This document shows positions 36,281 to 44,470 of a stretch of DNA of 64,000 bases, piece after piece. The notes beneath the pieces were generated by a model, which ran no database searches, had not been told where the DNA came from, and was given only the letters and a program-made list of their open reading frames with translations. The position numbers and the translations under genes were made by a program. Origin of the DNA: Campylobacter hepaticus (GTDB lineage Bacteria > Campylobacterota > Campylobacteria > Campylobacterales > Campylobacteraceae). Within the stretch, counting starts at the first letter, position 1, and the number at the start of each line of letters is the position of its first letter. The stretch lies in NCBI RefSeq assembly GCF_001687475.2, contig NZ_CP031611.1, forward strand, positions 372,001 to 436,000, written 5' to 3'.

Positions 36281-36309
36281 GGTTAAAAAGGGTAATCCTT
36301 TTTAACCTT
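36279..36309 (+). terminator. intercistronic hairpin between cjaA and cjaB
   Basis: AAGGTTAAAAAGG (36279-36291) pairs perfectly with CCTTTTTAACCTT (36297-36309), loop GTAAT, starting in the cjaA stop codon. No T-tract follows; the cjaB RBS (AGGA at 36310-36313) comes directly after. It may stabilise the cjaA mRNA end or attenuate cjaB rather than fully terminate. Confidence 0.55.
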
Positions 36310-36319
36310 AGGATAAAGT

Positions 36320-37564
36320 ATGCAAAAAAAATACAAAAATATTCTTTATGCTTCTTTGGGCGGAATTTTAGAATTTTATGATTTTGTTCTTTTTGCCTTT
36401 TTTTTGGATGTTTTTGCTAAGGTGTTTTTTCCACCTCATGATACTTTTTGGACGCAAATAAATGTATATATAGCTTTTGGAGCTGCTTATTTGGCACGTC
36501 CTTTTGGTGCTATTGTTATGGCGCATTTTGCAGACAGATATGGACGTAAAAATATTTTTTACTTATCTATGTTTTTAATGGTTTTGCCAAGTTTTATTTT
36601 AGCTTTTTTACCAAGTTATGAAACAATACATATTTTTGCTACTTTTGTTTTATTTTTTGTTCGTATTTTGCAAGGTTTGGCTGTGGGAGCTGAAGTGAGT
36701 GGAGCGTGGATTTATGTGAGTGAATTTGTTAAAGGACGTCAAATCCCTTTGGCTCTTAGTTTTATTTCAGCAACTTTAACCATAGGTTTATTATTAGGTT
36801 CTCTTGCTACTTTGATAATTAGATCTTATTTTAGTATACAAGAAGTAGAAGAGTATGCTTGGAGAATACCTTTTATCATAGGAGGTTTTTTTGGAGTTTT
36901 ATCCTTGTTTTTAAGAAATAAATTAAGCGAAACCCCAGAATTTATTAAAATTCAAAAGGAAAATAAAATTTTAGCTTTTCCATTACTTCAAGCTTTAAAA
37001 ACTCATAAAATGAATATGTTTATTTGTTTTTTAATGACTGTGGTTTTAACAAGCGGTGTAGCAACTTTGATGATTTTGCCAAAGTATTTTCAAGATCTTT
37101 TAGTTATGAGTAAAACTTCTGCTTTATGGATACAAAATTTTGCTATTTTAGCTCTTATTATAGGATCTTTATTGCAAGGAGTGTTAGCTAGTCAATGGGG
37201 AAGTTATAAAATTTGTTCTTTTTTTAGTTTAGCTTTTATAGTTTTTGGCATACTGTTTAGTTTTTATGATGAAAATTTTTTATTGTATTTTTTGTTGGCT
37301 TGTTTTATGCAAGGTATTGTTGCTTTTGCTCCTATTTTCATGACACAAATTTTTACAAGTGAGTTAAAATTTAGTGGACTTAGTTTTGCTTATAATATTT
37401 CTTATGCTATTTTAGGTTTTTTAACCCCTTTTATAGTCAATTTTTCTTATAAAGAATACTTTGGTATTTATATTTTTATAGTAGGGTTTTGCTCCTTGCT
37501 GAGTGTATTTTTATTAAAATACTTTGCAAGAAGCCGGGTAAAAGGGTTAAGCTTTGTCTTTTAA
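36320..37564 (+). CDS. cjaB: MFS transporter CjaB (proline/betaine-type family)
   Basis: A 414-residue, 12-segment major-facilitator protein. The loop 2-3 motif DRYGRKNIFYLS, the family start LEFYDFVLFAFF and ILQGLAVGAEVSGAWIYVSEF match the metabolite:H+ symporter group that includes ProP, ShiA and KgtP. The substrate cannot be set from sequence. It follows cjaA through a hairpin and its 3' end overlaps the convergent dipeptidase gene by 18 bp. Confidence 0.85.
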   Translation: MQKKYKNILYASLGGILEFYDFVLFAFFLDVFAKVFFPPHDTFWTQINVYIAFGAAYLARPFGAIVMAHFADRYGRKNIFYLSMFLMVLPSFILAFLPSYETIHIFATFVLFFVRILQGLAVGAEVSGAWIYVSEFVKGRQIPLALSFISATLTIGLLLGSLATLIIRSYFSIQEVEEYAWRIPFIIGGFFGVLSLFLRNKLSETPEFIKIQKENKILAFPLLQALKTHKMNMFICFLMTVVLTSGVATLMILPKYFQDLLVMSKTSALWIQNFAILALIIGSLLQGVLASQWGSYKICSFFSLAFIVFGILFSFYDENFLLYFLLACFMQGIVAFAPIFMTQIFTSELKFSGLSFAYNISYAILGFLTPFIVNFSYKEYFGIYIFIVGFCSLLSVFLLKYFARSRVKGLSFVF

Positions 37565-38815
37565 AACTTCAAAAACAACTTGAGATATTTTTTGTATTGA
37601 ATTAATCTCACAACGTTCATCAGTTGAGTGGGGATTATATATATTTGGTCCTATAGAGGCACATAAAAGTTTTTGTTTTTTCTCCAAAATTCCACATTCA
37701 AGCCCTGCGTGAATAGCTGAAATTTTAGCTTGAGGTGAAAATTTTTTAAGAACTTTAAGGACTTTAGTGCTTAGTTCATTGATTTCACCTTCCCAAGGTG
37801 GGTAAAAATTAAAACTTTTCACTTCATAACCAAAAGCTTTAAAAAATTCTAAACTTTCAAATTCTATTTGTTTTAAATCATCAAGTACATTTGATCTTGC
37901 AAAAAGCGTCAACTCAATTTGCTTATCATACATTTTTAATGTAGCTAGATTAATGCTAGTTTGTACTATATTTAATTTTTCATCATAAGCACGCACCCCA
38001 TGAGAAAAAGCATTTATAGTATCTAAAATTTTTGTACTTTGATTACAAATTTCAAATTCACCTTCTTCTTTAAATGTGCATTTTATATATTTGCTGCTTT
38101 GTACTTCATTTTTAAAATATACTAAGGCTTGAGCATGTTTTGGTATGGAATTTATCCTTTCTCCTCCATTAAAAGAGATAATTTCTCCATCATTTTCTTT
38201 AATAAATTTAGCCATTTCTTTAATGGAATTTTTATTATTGCTTATGATATTAATACCTGAATGCCCCCCTTTAAAATTTAATGCTTGAAGTTCATAAATT
38301 TTACCCTTTCTTTTACTAGTATCAAAATTTAAATTTGCTTTGATATCAACCCCTCCTGCACAACCTATCATAACTTCATTATCATTTTCATGATCTAAGT
38401 TTAAAAGCATTTGAGATTCTAAATGGTGTTCAAGTAGATTAACACCTATAAGTCCTACTTCTTCATCATTAGTAAAAAGACATTCAAGATCTTTAAATGT
38501 ATCCATAGCACTCATCATGATAGCAATACCTATGCCATTATCTGCCCCAAGGCTAGAGTCTTTAGCTTTTAAAAAGCCATTTTCTTCATATACTTCTAAT
38601 TTGGGTGCATTTCCCATACAAACCATATCATAATGGCTTTGTAAGCAAATATGAGGTTTTCCTTTTATAGCATGAATGTTTCCTGCTTTGTCAATATTGA
38701 CTTTAAAACCTTTATCTTGAGCATAGGAGCTTAAAAATTCTTGCATTTGTTTGGTTTCATAACTACAATGAGGAATTTGACACAATTGTTTAAAATTTTC
38801 TATTACATTTTGCAT
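37547..38815 (-). CDS. pepD: M20 aminoacyl-histidine dipeptidase (PepD-like)
   Basis: A 422-residue metallopeptidase. Metal-binding blocks are LQSHYDMVCMG, SLGADNGIGIAIMM, FTNDEEVGLIG and the C-terminal IGPNIYNPHSTDERCEI; the dimer domain follows INSIPKHAQALV. It is shorter than E. coli PepD (about 485) but keeps the whole catalytic core. It likely releases amino acids from Xaa-His and other dipeptides, fitting an organism that lives on amino acids. Gene symbol by family; C. jejuni Cj0980 counterpart. Confidence 0.82.
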   Translation of the reverse strand: MQNVIENFKQLCQIPHCSYETKQMQEFLSSYAQDKGFKVNIDKAGNIHAIKGKPHICLQSHYDMVCMGNAPKLEVYEENGFLKAKDSSLGADNGIGIAIMMSAMDTFKDLECLFTNDEEVGLIGVNLLEHHLESQMLLNLDHENDNEVMIGCAGGVDIKANLNFDTSKRKGKIYELQALNFKGGHSGINIISNNKNSIKEMAKFIKENDGEIISFNGGERINSIPKHAQALVYFKNEVQSSKYIKCTFKEEGEFEICNQSTKILDTINAFSHGVRAYDEKLNIVQTSINLATLKMYDKQIELTLFARSNVLDDLKQIEFESLEFFKAFGYEVKSFNFYPPWEGEINELSTKVLKVLKKFSPQAKISAIHAGLECGILEKKQKLLCASIGPNIYNPHSTDERCEINSIQKISQVVFEVLKDKA

Positions 38816-38882
38816 TCTATCTCCTTTGTTTTGGTAAAATTATGACATATTTTTAAAAACTTGAGGGTGAGATAGCTAAAAA

Positions 38883-39410
38883 ATGAGAATAAATTATAAA
38901 AAATTGTTAAATTTGAGAAAAATACTCAGCGATCCTAAGAAATTTTTTTCTATTTTGATTTTTATTCTTGTAATGCTTTTTATTCAAAATTTTATGATTC
39001 AAACAAGTAGTTTTGAAGCAAAAGTTTTAAAAGTGATTGATGGAGATACTATAGAAGTTAAACAGGATAATAAAATTTTTAGAGTCAGACTTTTTGGTAT
39101 AGATGCTCCTGAGCTTAAGCAAAATTTTGGCAATCAAGCAAGAGAGGCTCTAAATAAAATTGTAAAAGGCAAACAAGTTAAAATTATTTATAAAAATAAA
39201 GATATTTATGATAGAATTGTAGCTATTGTTAAACTTAATGATAAAGATGTAAATCAATTTTTAGTAAGTCAAGGTTATGCTTGGGCTGATGTTTATTATA
39301 GTGGTTTTTATATTAAAGAACAAGAATATGCCAAAAAAAATCGTCTAGGGCTTTGGAAGCAAAAAAATCCTATAGAACCTTATAAATGGCGCAAGCACAA
39401 TAAATTTTAA
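38883..39410 (+). CDS. membrane-anchored thermonuclease (SNase-like)
   Basis: A 175-residue protein with an N-terminal hydrophobic anchor (about residues 20-38) and a staphylococcal-nuclease fold. VLKVIDGDTIEV, FRVRLFGIDAPEL (catalytic Arg and the Ca-binding Asp region) and DRIVAIVKLNDKDVNQFLVSQGYAW contain the expected catalytic residues, ending in a C-terminal LGLWKQKNPIEPYKWR. It should cut DNA/RNA in the periplasm. The small lipoprotein gene follows 8 bp later. Confidence 0.9.
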   Translation: MRINYKKLLNLRKILSDPKKFFSILIFILVMLFIQNFMIQTSSFEAKVLKVIDGDTIEVKQDNKIFRVRLFGIDAPELKQNFGNQAREALNKIVKGKQVKIIYKNKDIYDRIVAIVKLNDKDVNQFLVSQGYAWADVYYSGFYIKEQEYAKKNRLGLWKQKNPIEPYKWRKHNKF

Positions 39411-39418
39411 GGGGAAAT

Positions 39419-39589
39419 ATGAAAAAATGTATTTTAGCTTTATTACTCTTTGTATTTTCTGGATGTTTTATAAATGAAAGAGGCGTTTCAAACCGTTTTT
39501 ATGATGATTGTAAAGAGTATTATGATGCAAGCGGGACTTATTATAAAGATTGTCCAAAAAATTGGGTAGATATTAAAATGACTCCTTGA
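39419..39589 (+). CDS. small lipoprotein, 56 residues
   Basis: The frame encodes a 56-residue lipoprotein beginning MKKCILALLLFVFSGC, with lipobox FSGC (Cys16) and a mature part of 40 residues containing two further cysteines (DDCKEYY, YKDCPKN) that could form a disulfide. RBS AAGGGGAA lies just before the ATG and it is 8 bp downstream of the nuclease gene, so the two are probably co-expressed. It is positionally the C. jejuni Cj0978c lipoprotein. Function unknown. It converges tail-to-tail with the next gene with a 1-bp gap. Confidence 0.8.
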   Translation: MKKCILALLLFVFSGCFINERGVSNRFYDDCKEYYDASGTYYKDCPKNWVDIKMTP

Positions 39590-39590
39590 T

Positions 39591-40166
39591 TTATTTTTCT
39601 CCTAGTGAAGCCATTAATGCAGCTGCTAAAGCTTCTGGATTATTTACTTTAGAATCTTGTTCAGGAGTTTGGGTTTTAGGAGTATTAAGAGGAGGGCGTT
39701 TTAATTTAAATATATGCTCATCTGTATGTACTATTTGAACAGTTCCTTCAAACATTTTAATTTCCTTAACATGTCCAACAACTTTTATATCTCTTTTTTT
39801 AGAAGTTTCATCAAAAAGCGCTTTAGCTTCAAGTTCTAAAACATCACCTAATTTTAAAGGGGCATAAAAAAAGCATTTTGAACCAAGAACAACTGAAAAT
39901 TCTTTGTTGATAGAGGCTTGAGCGACATAATTTGCTGCAGCAAAAACAAAAGCATCAAAAATCAACCCTTGATCATCTACTACCATTTCTCTTGTGGTGA
40001 TAAAAACTGATTTAGCATAGTTTTTACCAAGTTTTATAATAGTTCCTGCAAAAGAAGTATTTAATTCAGGGCAAGTTAATAATTCTGTTTTGATTCGTGA
40101 TATATCTTCTACAGATGCGTATTCTTCAAGTTGGGTGTATTTTTCAAAATTATCTTGTTTTGCCAT
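39591..40166 (-). CDS. Cj0977-type hot-dog-fold protein, sigma28-controlled
   Basis: A 191-residue cytosolic protein. The region around MVVDDQGLIFDAFVFAAANYVAQASI through LKLGDVLELEAKALFDETSKKRDIKVVGHVKEIKMFEGTVQIVH reads as a hot-dog (thioesterase-like) fold, but no obvious catalytic acid is in place. In C. jejuni the homologue Cj0977 depends on sigma28 and is needed for host-cell invasion. A matching sigma28 promoter is visible upstream. Enzymatic role unresolved. Confidence 0.85.
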   Translation of the reverse strand: MAKQDNFEKYTQLEEYASVEDISRIKTELLTCPELNTSFAGTIIKLGKNYAKSVFITTREMVVDDQGLIFDAFVFAAANYVAQASINKEFSVVLGSKCFFYAPLKLGDVLELEAKALFDETSKKRDIKVVGHVKEIKMFEGTVQIVHTDEHIFKLKRPPLNTPKTQTPEQDSKVNNPEALAAALMASLGEK

Positions 40167-40205
40167 ATTAAACCTTTATTTGCTTTTTAAAATATTTCAT
40201 GCATT

Positions 40206-40232
40206 AAATCGACATGAAGAGAAAAAAATTTA
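40206..40232 (-). promoter_or_regulatory. sigma28 (FliA) promoter for the Cj0977-type gene
   Basis: On the minus strand TAAA (40229-40232) and GTCGATTT (40206-40213) are separated by exactly 15 bp, matching the sigma28 pattern TAAA-N15-GCCGATAA at the key CGAT core. Predicted start is near 40199, about 33 bp before the ATG. The -35 overlaps the last bases of cmoB. Confidence 0.75.
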
Positions 40233-41105
40233 TATTTTTATACGCACATAAACTCGTTTTGGTGCCTCATAACCTTCAATGGTTAGATTTTTATTTTTTG
40301 GATCTAAAAAGTCTTGCAAAGAAAAAGAATCTATCCATTGTGTTTTTCTTTGTTCGTTTTCATCTGTTGTTTTAGTAGCTAAAACTTCAAATTCTTTAAA
40401 TCCTGCTTTCTCACACCAATTTTTTAAAGCACTAATACTAGGTACAAAATAAATATTTGAAATTCTAGAATAAGTTTTATTGGGTACAAGAGCAATATCT
40501 TTTTCATCTTCTATATACATAGTGTCTAAAAAAACTGTACCATTTTTTTTAAGTCCTGCTTTTAAGTCTTTTAGCATTTTAACCGGATCACTCCTGTGAT
40601 AAATCACACCAAGGCAAAAAATAACATCAAATTTAAATCCATAGTGTGGTAGATCTTCAACTCCTAAAAGCTCATATTGTATAGGTGTTTTAGCTAGGGC
40701 ATTGATAAATTCAAATTGTAAGCGGTATTTAATGCAAGGATCAAAACCTATGATTTTTGCAGGATGAAATTCTAACATTTTAAACATATAATAGCCATTA
40801 TTACAACCAATATCTGCAACACATTTTTGAGAAATTTCATGCATAAAGGGTTTAAGAATATTAAATTTAATAAAACTTTGCCATTCAGTATCAATAAAAA
40901 GTTGATCTATTTTAAAAGGTCCTTTTCTCCAAGGTTTAAGTTCTTTAGCTAAGCTTAAAATTTCATCTTTATCTTGAAAATTTGTATTTAAAATAACGCT
41001 TTCTTCTAAGGATAATTCAGAGGAAAAATGATATTTTTTTAATTTTTGAATTTTAGAATATAAGGGGTGGTTTATAAATTGTTTTTCGAGCAAATTTTTT
41101 TGCAT
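40230..41105 (-). CDS. cmoB: tRNA U34 carboxymethyltransferase
   Basis: A 291-residue CmoB that uses carboxy-SAM to make cmo5U34 in tRNA. The SAM fold starts with VADIGCNNGYYMFKMLEF; WRKGPF, GVIYHRSDPVKML and CLG are typical family segments, and the N-terminal part matches CmoB rather than CmoA. No cmoA (carboxy-SAM synthase) is adjacent. Length is slightly below the E. coli protein (323). It ends just above the Cj0977-type promoter. Confidence 0.9.
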   Translation of the reverse strand: MQKNLLEKQFINHPLYSKIQKLKKYHFSSELSLEESVILNTNFQDKDEILSLAKELKPWRKGPFKIDQLFIDTEWQSFIKFNILKPFMHEISQKCVADIGCNNGYYMFKMLEFHPAKIIGFDPCIKYRLQFEFINALAKTPIQYELLGVEDLPHYGFKFDVIFCLGVIYHRSDPVKMLKDLKAGLKKNGTVFLDTMYIEDEKDIALVPNKTYSRISNIYFVPSISALKNWCEKAGFKEFEVLATKTTDENEQRKTQWIDSFSLQDFLDPKNKNLTIEGYEAPKRVYVRIKI

Positions 41106-41564
41106 ATTATTCCTTAAGATTTGCTTTTTTAGTTTAAATTATAACATTAAAAATGAAACAATAAAATCAAGTATTGAGTATAAAATTACAGCATATAGTG
41201 TAAATTTTGTATAAGTGTATTGTTGTAGTCTTTTGAATTTTGTGCAGACCTTTGGTAAATAAAATACTTTTAAAATTCAAATAATTTTATTTGTATAGAT
41301 TTTTTATTGTTAAAATCTTGATTTTTTCATGGTGCTTAAAAAGAATTAGGTTTTTAATTTGCTAATTTATTGTTATAAATTTAGCCAAACTACTTAATAA
41401 TAGCAAAGTAAAGTTAAAGATATGCCATAATATAATGAAATATTATATAAGATGTAAAATTATTTAGCTTTTTAATATGTCAATTTGCTAAAATATTAAA
41501 AAATAAAAGTATTTAAAAATAAATGAGATTATAACTATTTTTAATTAAGTTAAGGAAGTTTAAC
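41106..41564. other. 459-bp gene-free region between cmoB and the thioesterase gene
   Basis: No frame of useful length on either strand, no tRNA and no strong hairpin. The sequence is A/T-rich with scattered stops. A short inverted repeat ATAATAT/ATATTAT lies at 41427-41446. From memory, C. jejuni carries a block of autotransporter and secretion genes in about this place, so this may be a scar of that block; I see no coding remnant I can identify. Confidence 0.5.
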
Positions 41565-41939
41565 ATGAAAATACGTATTTATTATGAAGATACAGATGCA
41601 GGTGGTGTGGTTTATCATAGTAATTATTTAAAATTTTGTGAAAGAGCAAGAAGTGAATTTTTCTTTGTTAAAAAAATAGATATTTTTGATACAACTAAGG
41701 GGCATTTTTTACTTACTAAAGCAAATTGTAATTTTATAAAATCAGCTAAATTAGGCGATATCATAGAAGTAAAAAATAAAATTTTAAAAATTAAACATGT
41801 ATCTGTAGAATTTTTTCAAGAAATCTATAAAGATAAAGATTTGCTTTTTACCATGGTTTCAACCCTTGCTTATATAAACAAGGGTAAATTAATCAAAATG
41901 GATTTAAGTTTAAAAAAAGTATTTGAAGAATTATTTTAA
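41565..41939 (+). CDS. ybgC: YbgC-type acyl-CoA thioesterase
   Basis: A 124-residue hot-dog-fold thioesterase beginning MKIRIYYEDTDAGGVVYHSNYLKFCERAR, which holds the catalytic Asp and the YHSNYL block of the 4-hydroxybenzoyl-CoA thioesterase/YbgC group. It hydrolyses acyl-CoA thioesters; YbgC in E. coli is encoded with tol-pal, but no tol genes are adjacent here. RBS AAGGAAG. Its 3' end overlaps the convergent minus-strand gene by 9 bp. Confidence 0.88.
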   Translation: MKIRIYYEDTDAGGVVYHSNYLKFCERARSEFFFVKKIDIFDTTKGHFLLTKANCNFIKSAKLGDIIEVKNKILKIKHVSVEFFQEIYKDKDLLFTMVSTLAYINKGKLIKMDLSLKKVFEELF

Positions 41940-43121
41940 TTCTTCAAAACTTGCTTGTTTTCCTCGCATAAGACGTACTTTATATTCTACTTGAGAATTT
42001 TTGATTTTTTCATCAAATAAGCTATCGCTTTTTTTGTTTAAAAATTCAGTATAAAAATAATCAACTCCAATACTACTTGCATAAGCTATCCAATTATAAT
42101 TGATATTTTGATTAAAAATTTCATTAAGATAGCTTAAATTATCATCATGATTATAGATTGAATTAGCAAGGATAAAATTATTTCTATCTCCTTCTTGAGT
42201 AAGGCTTAAAAATGTTGGATTATAGTTGATTTGAGTTGATAAAAGCACATAAGGATAAATATCATAAATTCTTAATTGTGAGCTAATTAAAGCTGTTTTA
42301 ATTAAAGGAGTGTTAAAAAATATAGAAGTATTATTAAGTCCCCCTTGTGATTTTAAGAGTTTGTTAAAATCAAATTTTTCTCCTTCTAAAGTATAAATTT
42401 TAGCTTGAGTACTTTGGCTAAGTACTCTTGCATTTAAGTTGTTTGATAAGGTAGAACCATCACCAAATATTGCAATATTATCATTAGCTTGATTTAAAAG
42501 CCTTGCGATTTGTGCGTCATAATCTATACTTCCAAAAATAATATTTTCATTAGAAATTGAAGTATTGTTTTTGTGTATTGTCGGTATAAAGATTTTCATA
42601 TTTCCTGAATAATTCTTTAATTCATTAACACCTTTTAAAGTAAATCCAGCTATAGCATATTTATATCCTTGATTTTGAGCTTGCTCAAGAGCTGATTGAA
42701 TTAAAGTGCTATTTTCTGTACCGATAAGAAAAACTTTTACCTTGATTTCTGCTTTTTGTCTTAAAAGATAGGCAATGCTTGAATTAATTATAGTATTAGA
42801 ATAGCTTTTTATTGTTTTTTCAGGAATGATAATAGCAAGTTTAACTGAAGTGATTTTTTGTATATTTTTTTCAAAATCTGTGATGGAATTTAACAATTTT
42901 ATATAAATATTGGATAAAAATTGATTATTTTGTTCTGTAAATTCACTTAAAAAACTAAGATATAATCTTGACTCTAAAAGGTCAAATAAACAATTAATAT
43001 TACATTCTTTAGTGTTTAATTTGGGATAAAAATTTTGCGCAGGTTTTATGTCTAGCAATTTTTGTTCTTTTGCAAAAATAAAACAAAAAGATAGCAAAAG
43101 TATTAATATTATCTTTTTCAT
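41931..43121 (-). CDS. periplasmic protein with a type I binding-protein-like domain
   Basis: A 396-residue protein with a signal peptide (cleavage after FAK, about residue 18). From about residue 95 (VKLAIIIPEKTIKSYSNTIINSSIAYLL) it shows the alternating strand/helix pattern of type I periplasmic binding proteins: NQGYKYAIAGFTLKGVNEL, MKIFIPTIHKN, DNIAIFGDGSTLSN. The same fold occurs in LpoA-type lipoprotein activators, but there is no lipobox. Last gene of a minus-strand operon with the UDG-like gene (4-bp overlap). Unrecognised function; C. jejuni Cj0964 by position. Confidence 0.6.
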   Translation of the reverse strand: MKKIILILLLSFCFIFAKEQKLLDIKPAQNFYPKLNTKECNINCLFDLLESRLYLSFLSEFTEQNNQFLSNIYIKLLNSITDFEKNIQKITSVKLAIIIPEKTIKSYSNTIINSSIAYLLRQKAEIKVKVFLIGTENSTLIQSALEQAQNQGYKYAIAGFTLKGVNELKNYSGNMKIFIPTIHKNNTSISNENIIFGSIDYDAQIARLLNQANDNIAIFGDGSTLSNNLNARVLSQSTQAKIYTLEGEKFDFNKLLKSQGGLNNTSIFFNTPLIKTALISSQLRIYDIYPYVLLSTQINYNPTFLSLTQEGDRNNFILANSIYNHDDNLSYLNEIFNQNINYNWIAYASSIGVDYFYTEFLNKKSDSLFDEKIKNSQVEYKVRLMRGKQASFEELK

Positions 43122-43726
43122 AAAAATCCTTTAATTTTATTTAAATCTTGTATAAATATTTTTTCATAACTTGGGTTTTTTTCTATAAAATTTAACTCAT
43201 AACTTGGCATAATAAAAAAATTCTTATATGTAAAAATTTCACCTCTTAAAATATCAAAATCTTTAAATCCTAAGCTTTTAAAGGCATATTCACCTAAACA
43301 AAGTAAAAAAGAAGGTTGAATCAGTTTTAATTCATTCCAAAAAAAAGGTAAACAAGATTGTAGCGAAAAATCATCAAATTTTCCATTAGAAAAGCACTTA
43401 AAAAGATAAGAAAAATAAAAATCTTCATTGCTAAGTCCTAAATTTTTATGTATATAGTATTTTAATTTTTCTCCTTTTTTTGAATCAAGCAATATTCCAC
43501 TTTCATTTTCGCTTTTTTGACTATGAGTATCAACAATTAATAATTTAACTTTTTTCATTTTTTGTTCTATAAGGCTAAATTTCCTTGTTTTAGAAAAGTG
43601 GCATAGGGTGCAAGTTTGGATATTTTTTTTTAATTCTTCAAAATTGTGTACTTGACCGCGGTAATTAGTATAGGTATTAACAAAATCAAATCCCATAGCT
43701 TTTAGATAATAAAGACTTCTTAACAT
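43118..43726 (-). CDS. family-4 uracil-DNA-glycosylase-like Fe-S protein with degraded active site
   Basis: A 202-residue protein aligning with family 4 UDGs: Cys39 and Cys42 (CTLCHFSKTR), Cys111 (FKCFSNGKFDDF) and Cys125 (QSCLPFFWNEL) match the four Fe-S ligands, and LLCLGEYAFKSLG is the usual core strand/helix. The catalytic motif A (normally GEAPG) reads VDTHSQKSEN and the HPSxLL motif reads MPSYELN (Met173), so the usual catalytic His is missing. It may be a non-catalytic or altered-specificity DNA-binding Fe-S protein. It overlaps neighbours by 4-7 bp. Confidence 0.72.
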   Translation of the reverse strand: MLRSLYYLKAMGFDFVNTYTNYRGQVHNFEELKKNIQTCTLCHFSKTRKFSLIEQKMKKVKLLIVDTHSQKSENESGILLDSKKGEKLKYYIHKNLGLSNEDFYFSYLFKCFSNGKFDDFSLQSCLPFFWNELKLIQPSFLLCLGEYAFKSLGFKDFDILRGEIFTYKNFFIMPSYELNFIEKNPSYEKIFIQDLNKIKGFL

Positions 43727-44199
43727 AAATCACACAGTTTTGCTAAATTTTTTCCACTAAGACGATAATTTCTCCATTGTTTAAGATGTTCTGCTTTTAA
43801 GCTTTCATAAAAATTAATACCTAAAATATTTTCATTTAAACAAACCCAATCAAGTCTTGCTAGCTTTTCTTTTTTGCAAAGCTCTCCTAAAAATTTAAAG
43901 ACTTGACGCCCATATCCTTTTTTACGAAAATTTTCTCGTATATAAATATCTTCAAGATATATTCCGCGACTCCCTAAAAAAGAAGAAAAAGTGTAAAAAT
44001 AAATCATATAGCCTATAGTTTTTTCATCTTCTTTGAGTAAAAAAGCACAAATGTGTTCATTGTTTAGAATTTGTTGTAGTTTTTCTTTGGTACATTTAAG
44101 ATCATTTAACATATTTTCATATTTTGCAAATTCTATTATCATTGCTTCTAAAATATCTAAATCTTCTTGTTTTAAATGAGTGATTTTCAATTTTGACAT
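43720..44199 (-). CDS. GNAT-family N-acetyltransferase
   Basis: A 159-residue acetyltransferase with acetyl-CoA-binding motif A (RENFRKKGYGRQVFKFLGEL) and the GIYLEDIYI strand. ARLDWVCLNENILGINFYESL is typical of the diamine/thialysine acetyltransferase-like branch. The substrate is unknown. First gene of the three-gene minus-strand operon; overlaps the UDG-like gene by 7 bp. Confidence 0.82.
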   Translation of the reverse strand: MSKLKITHLKQEDLDILEAMIIEFAKYENMLNDLKCTKEKLQQILNNEHICAFLLKEDEKTIGYMIYFYTFSSFLGSRGIYLEDIYIRENFRKKGYGRQVFKFLGELCKKEKLARLDWVCLNENILGINFYESLKAEHLKQWRNYRLSGKNLAKLCDLC

Positions 44200-44335
44200 T
44201 TTTAACCTTATTAAAAAAATAATTAATAAAAATTTATCAAAAGAATTTAAAAATTACTCTTAATTAAAAGCAATTTATAAGTAAGATTAAGATAAAATAT
44301 AAGACTATTTTATAACTTTTTTAAGGAAAAATCAT

Positions 44336-44470
44336 ATGAAAAGAACTTATCAGCCACATGGCACCCCAAGAAAACGTACTCATGGTTTTCGTATGCGTAT
44401 GAAAACTAAAAATGGTCGTAAAATCATCAATGCAAGACGCGCTAAGGGCAGAAAAAGACTTGCTGTGTGA
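44336..44470 (+). CDS. rpmH: 50S ribosomal protein L34
   Basis: A 44-residue basic protein beginning [19 protein letters not shown] and ending GRKRLAV, the highly conserved L34 sequence. RBS AAGGAAAAA lies just upstream, and a likely promoter lies in the A/T-rich 44280-44310. Its last codons overlap the rnpA GTG start by 4 bp. It opens the rpmH-rnpA-yidD-yidC-jag-mnmE block. Confidence 0.97.
   Translation: MKRTYQPHGTPRKRTHGFRMRMKTKNGRKIINARRAKGRKRLAV

Noticed and set aside
44200-44335. Chromosome origin next to rpmH
   Set aside because: Many bacteria have dnaA-rpmH and oriC together, but no dnaA and no clustered DnaA boxes are seen here; in Campylobacter the origin lies elsewhere.
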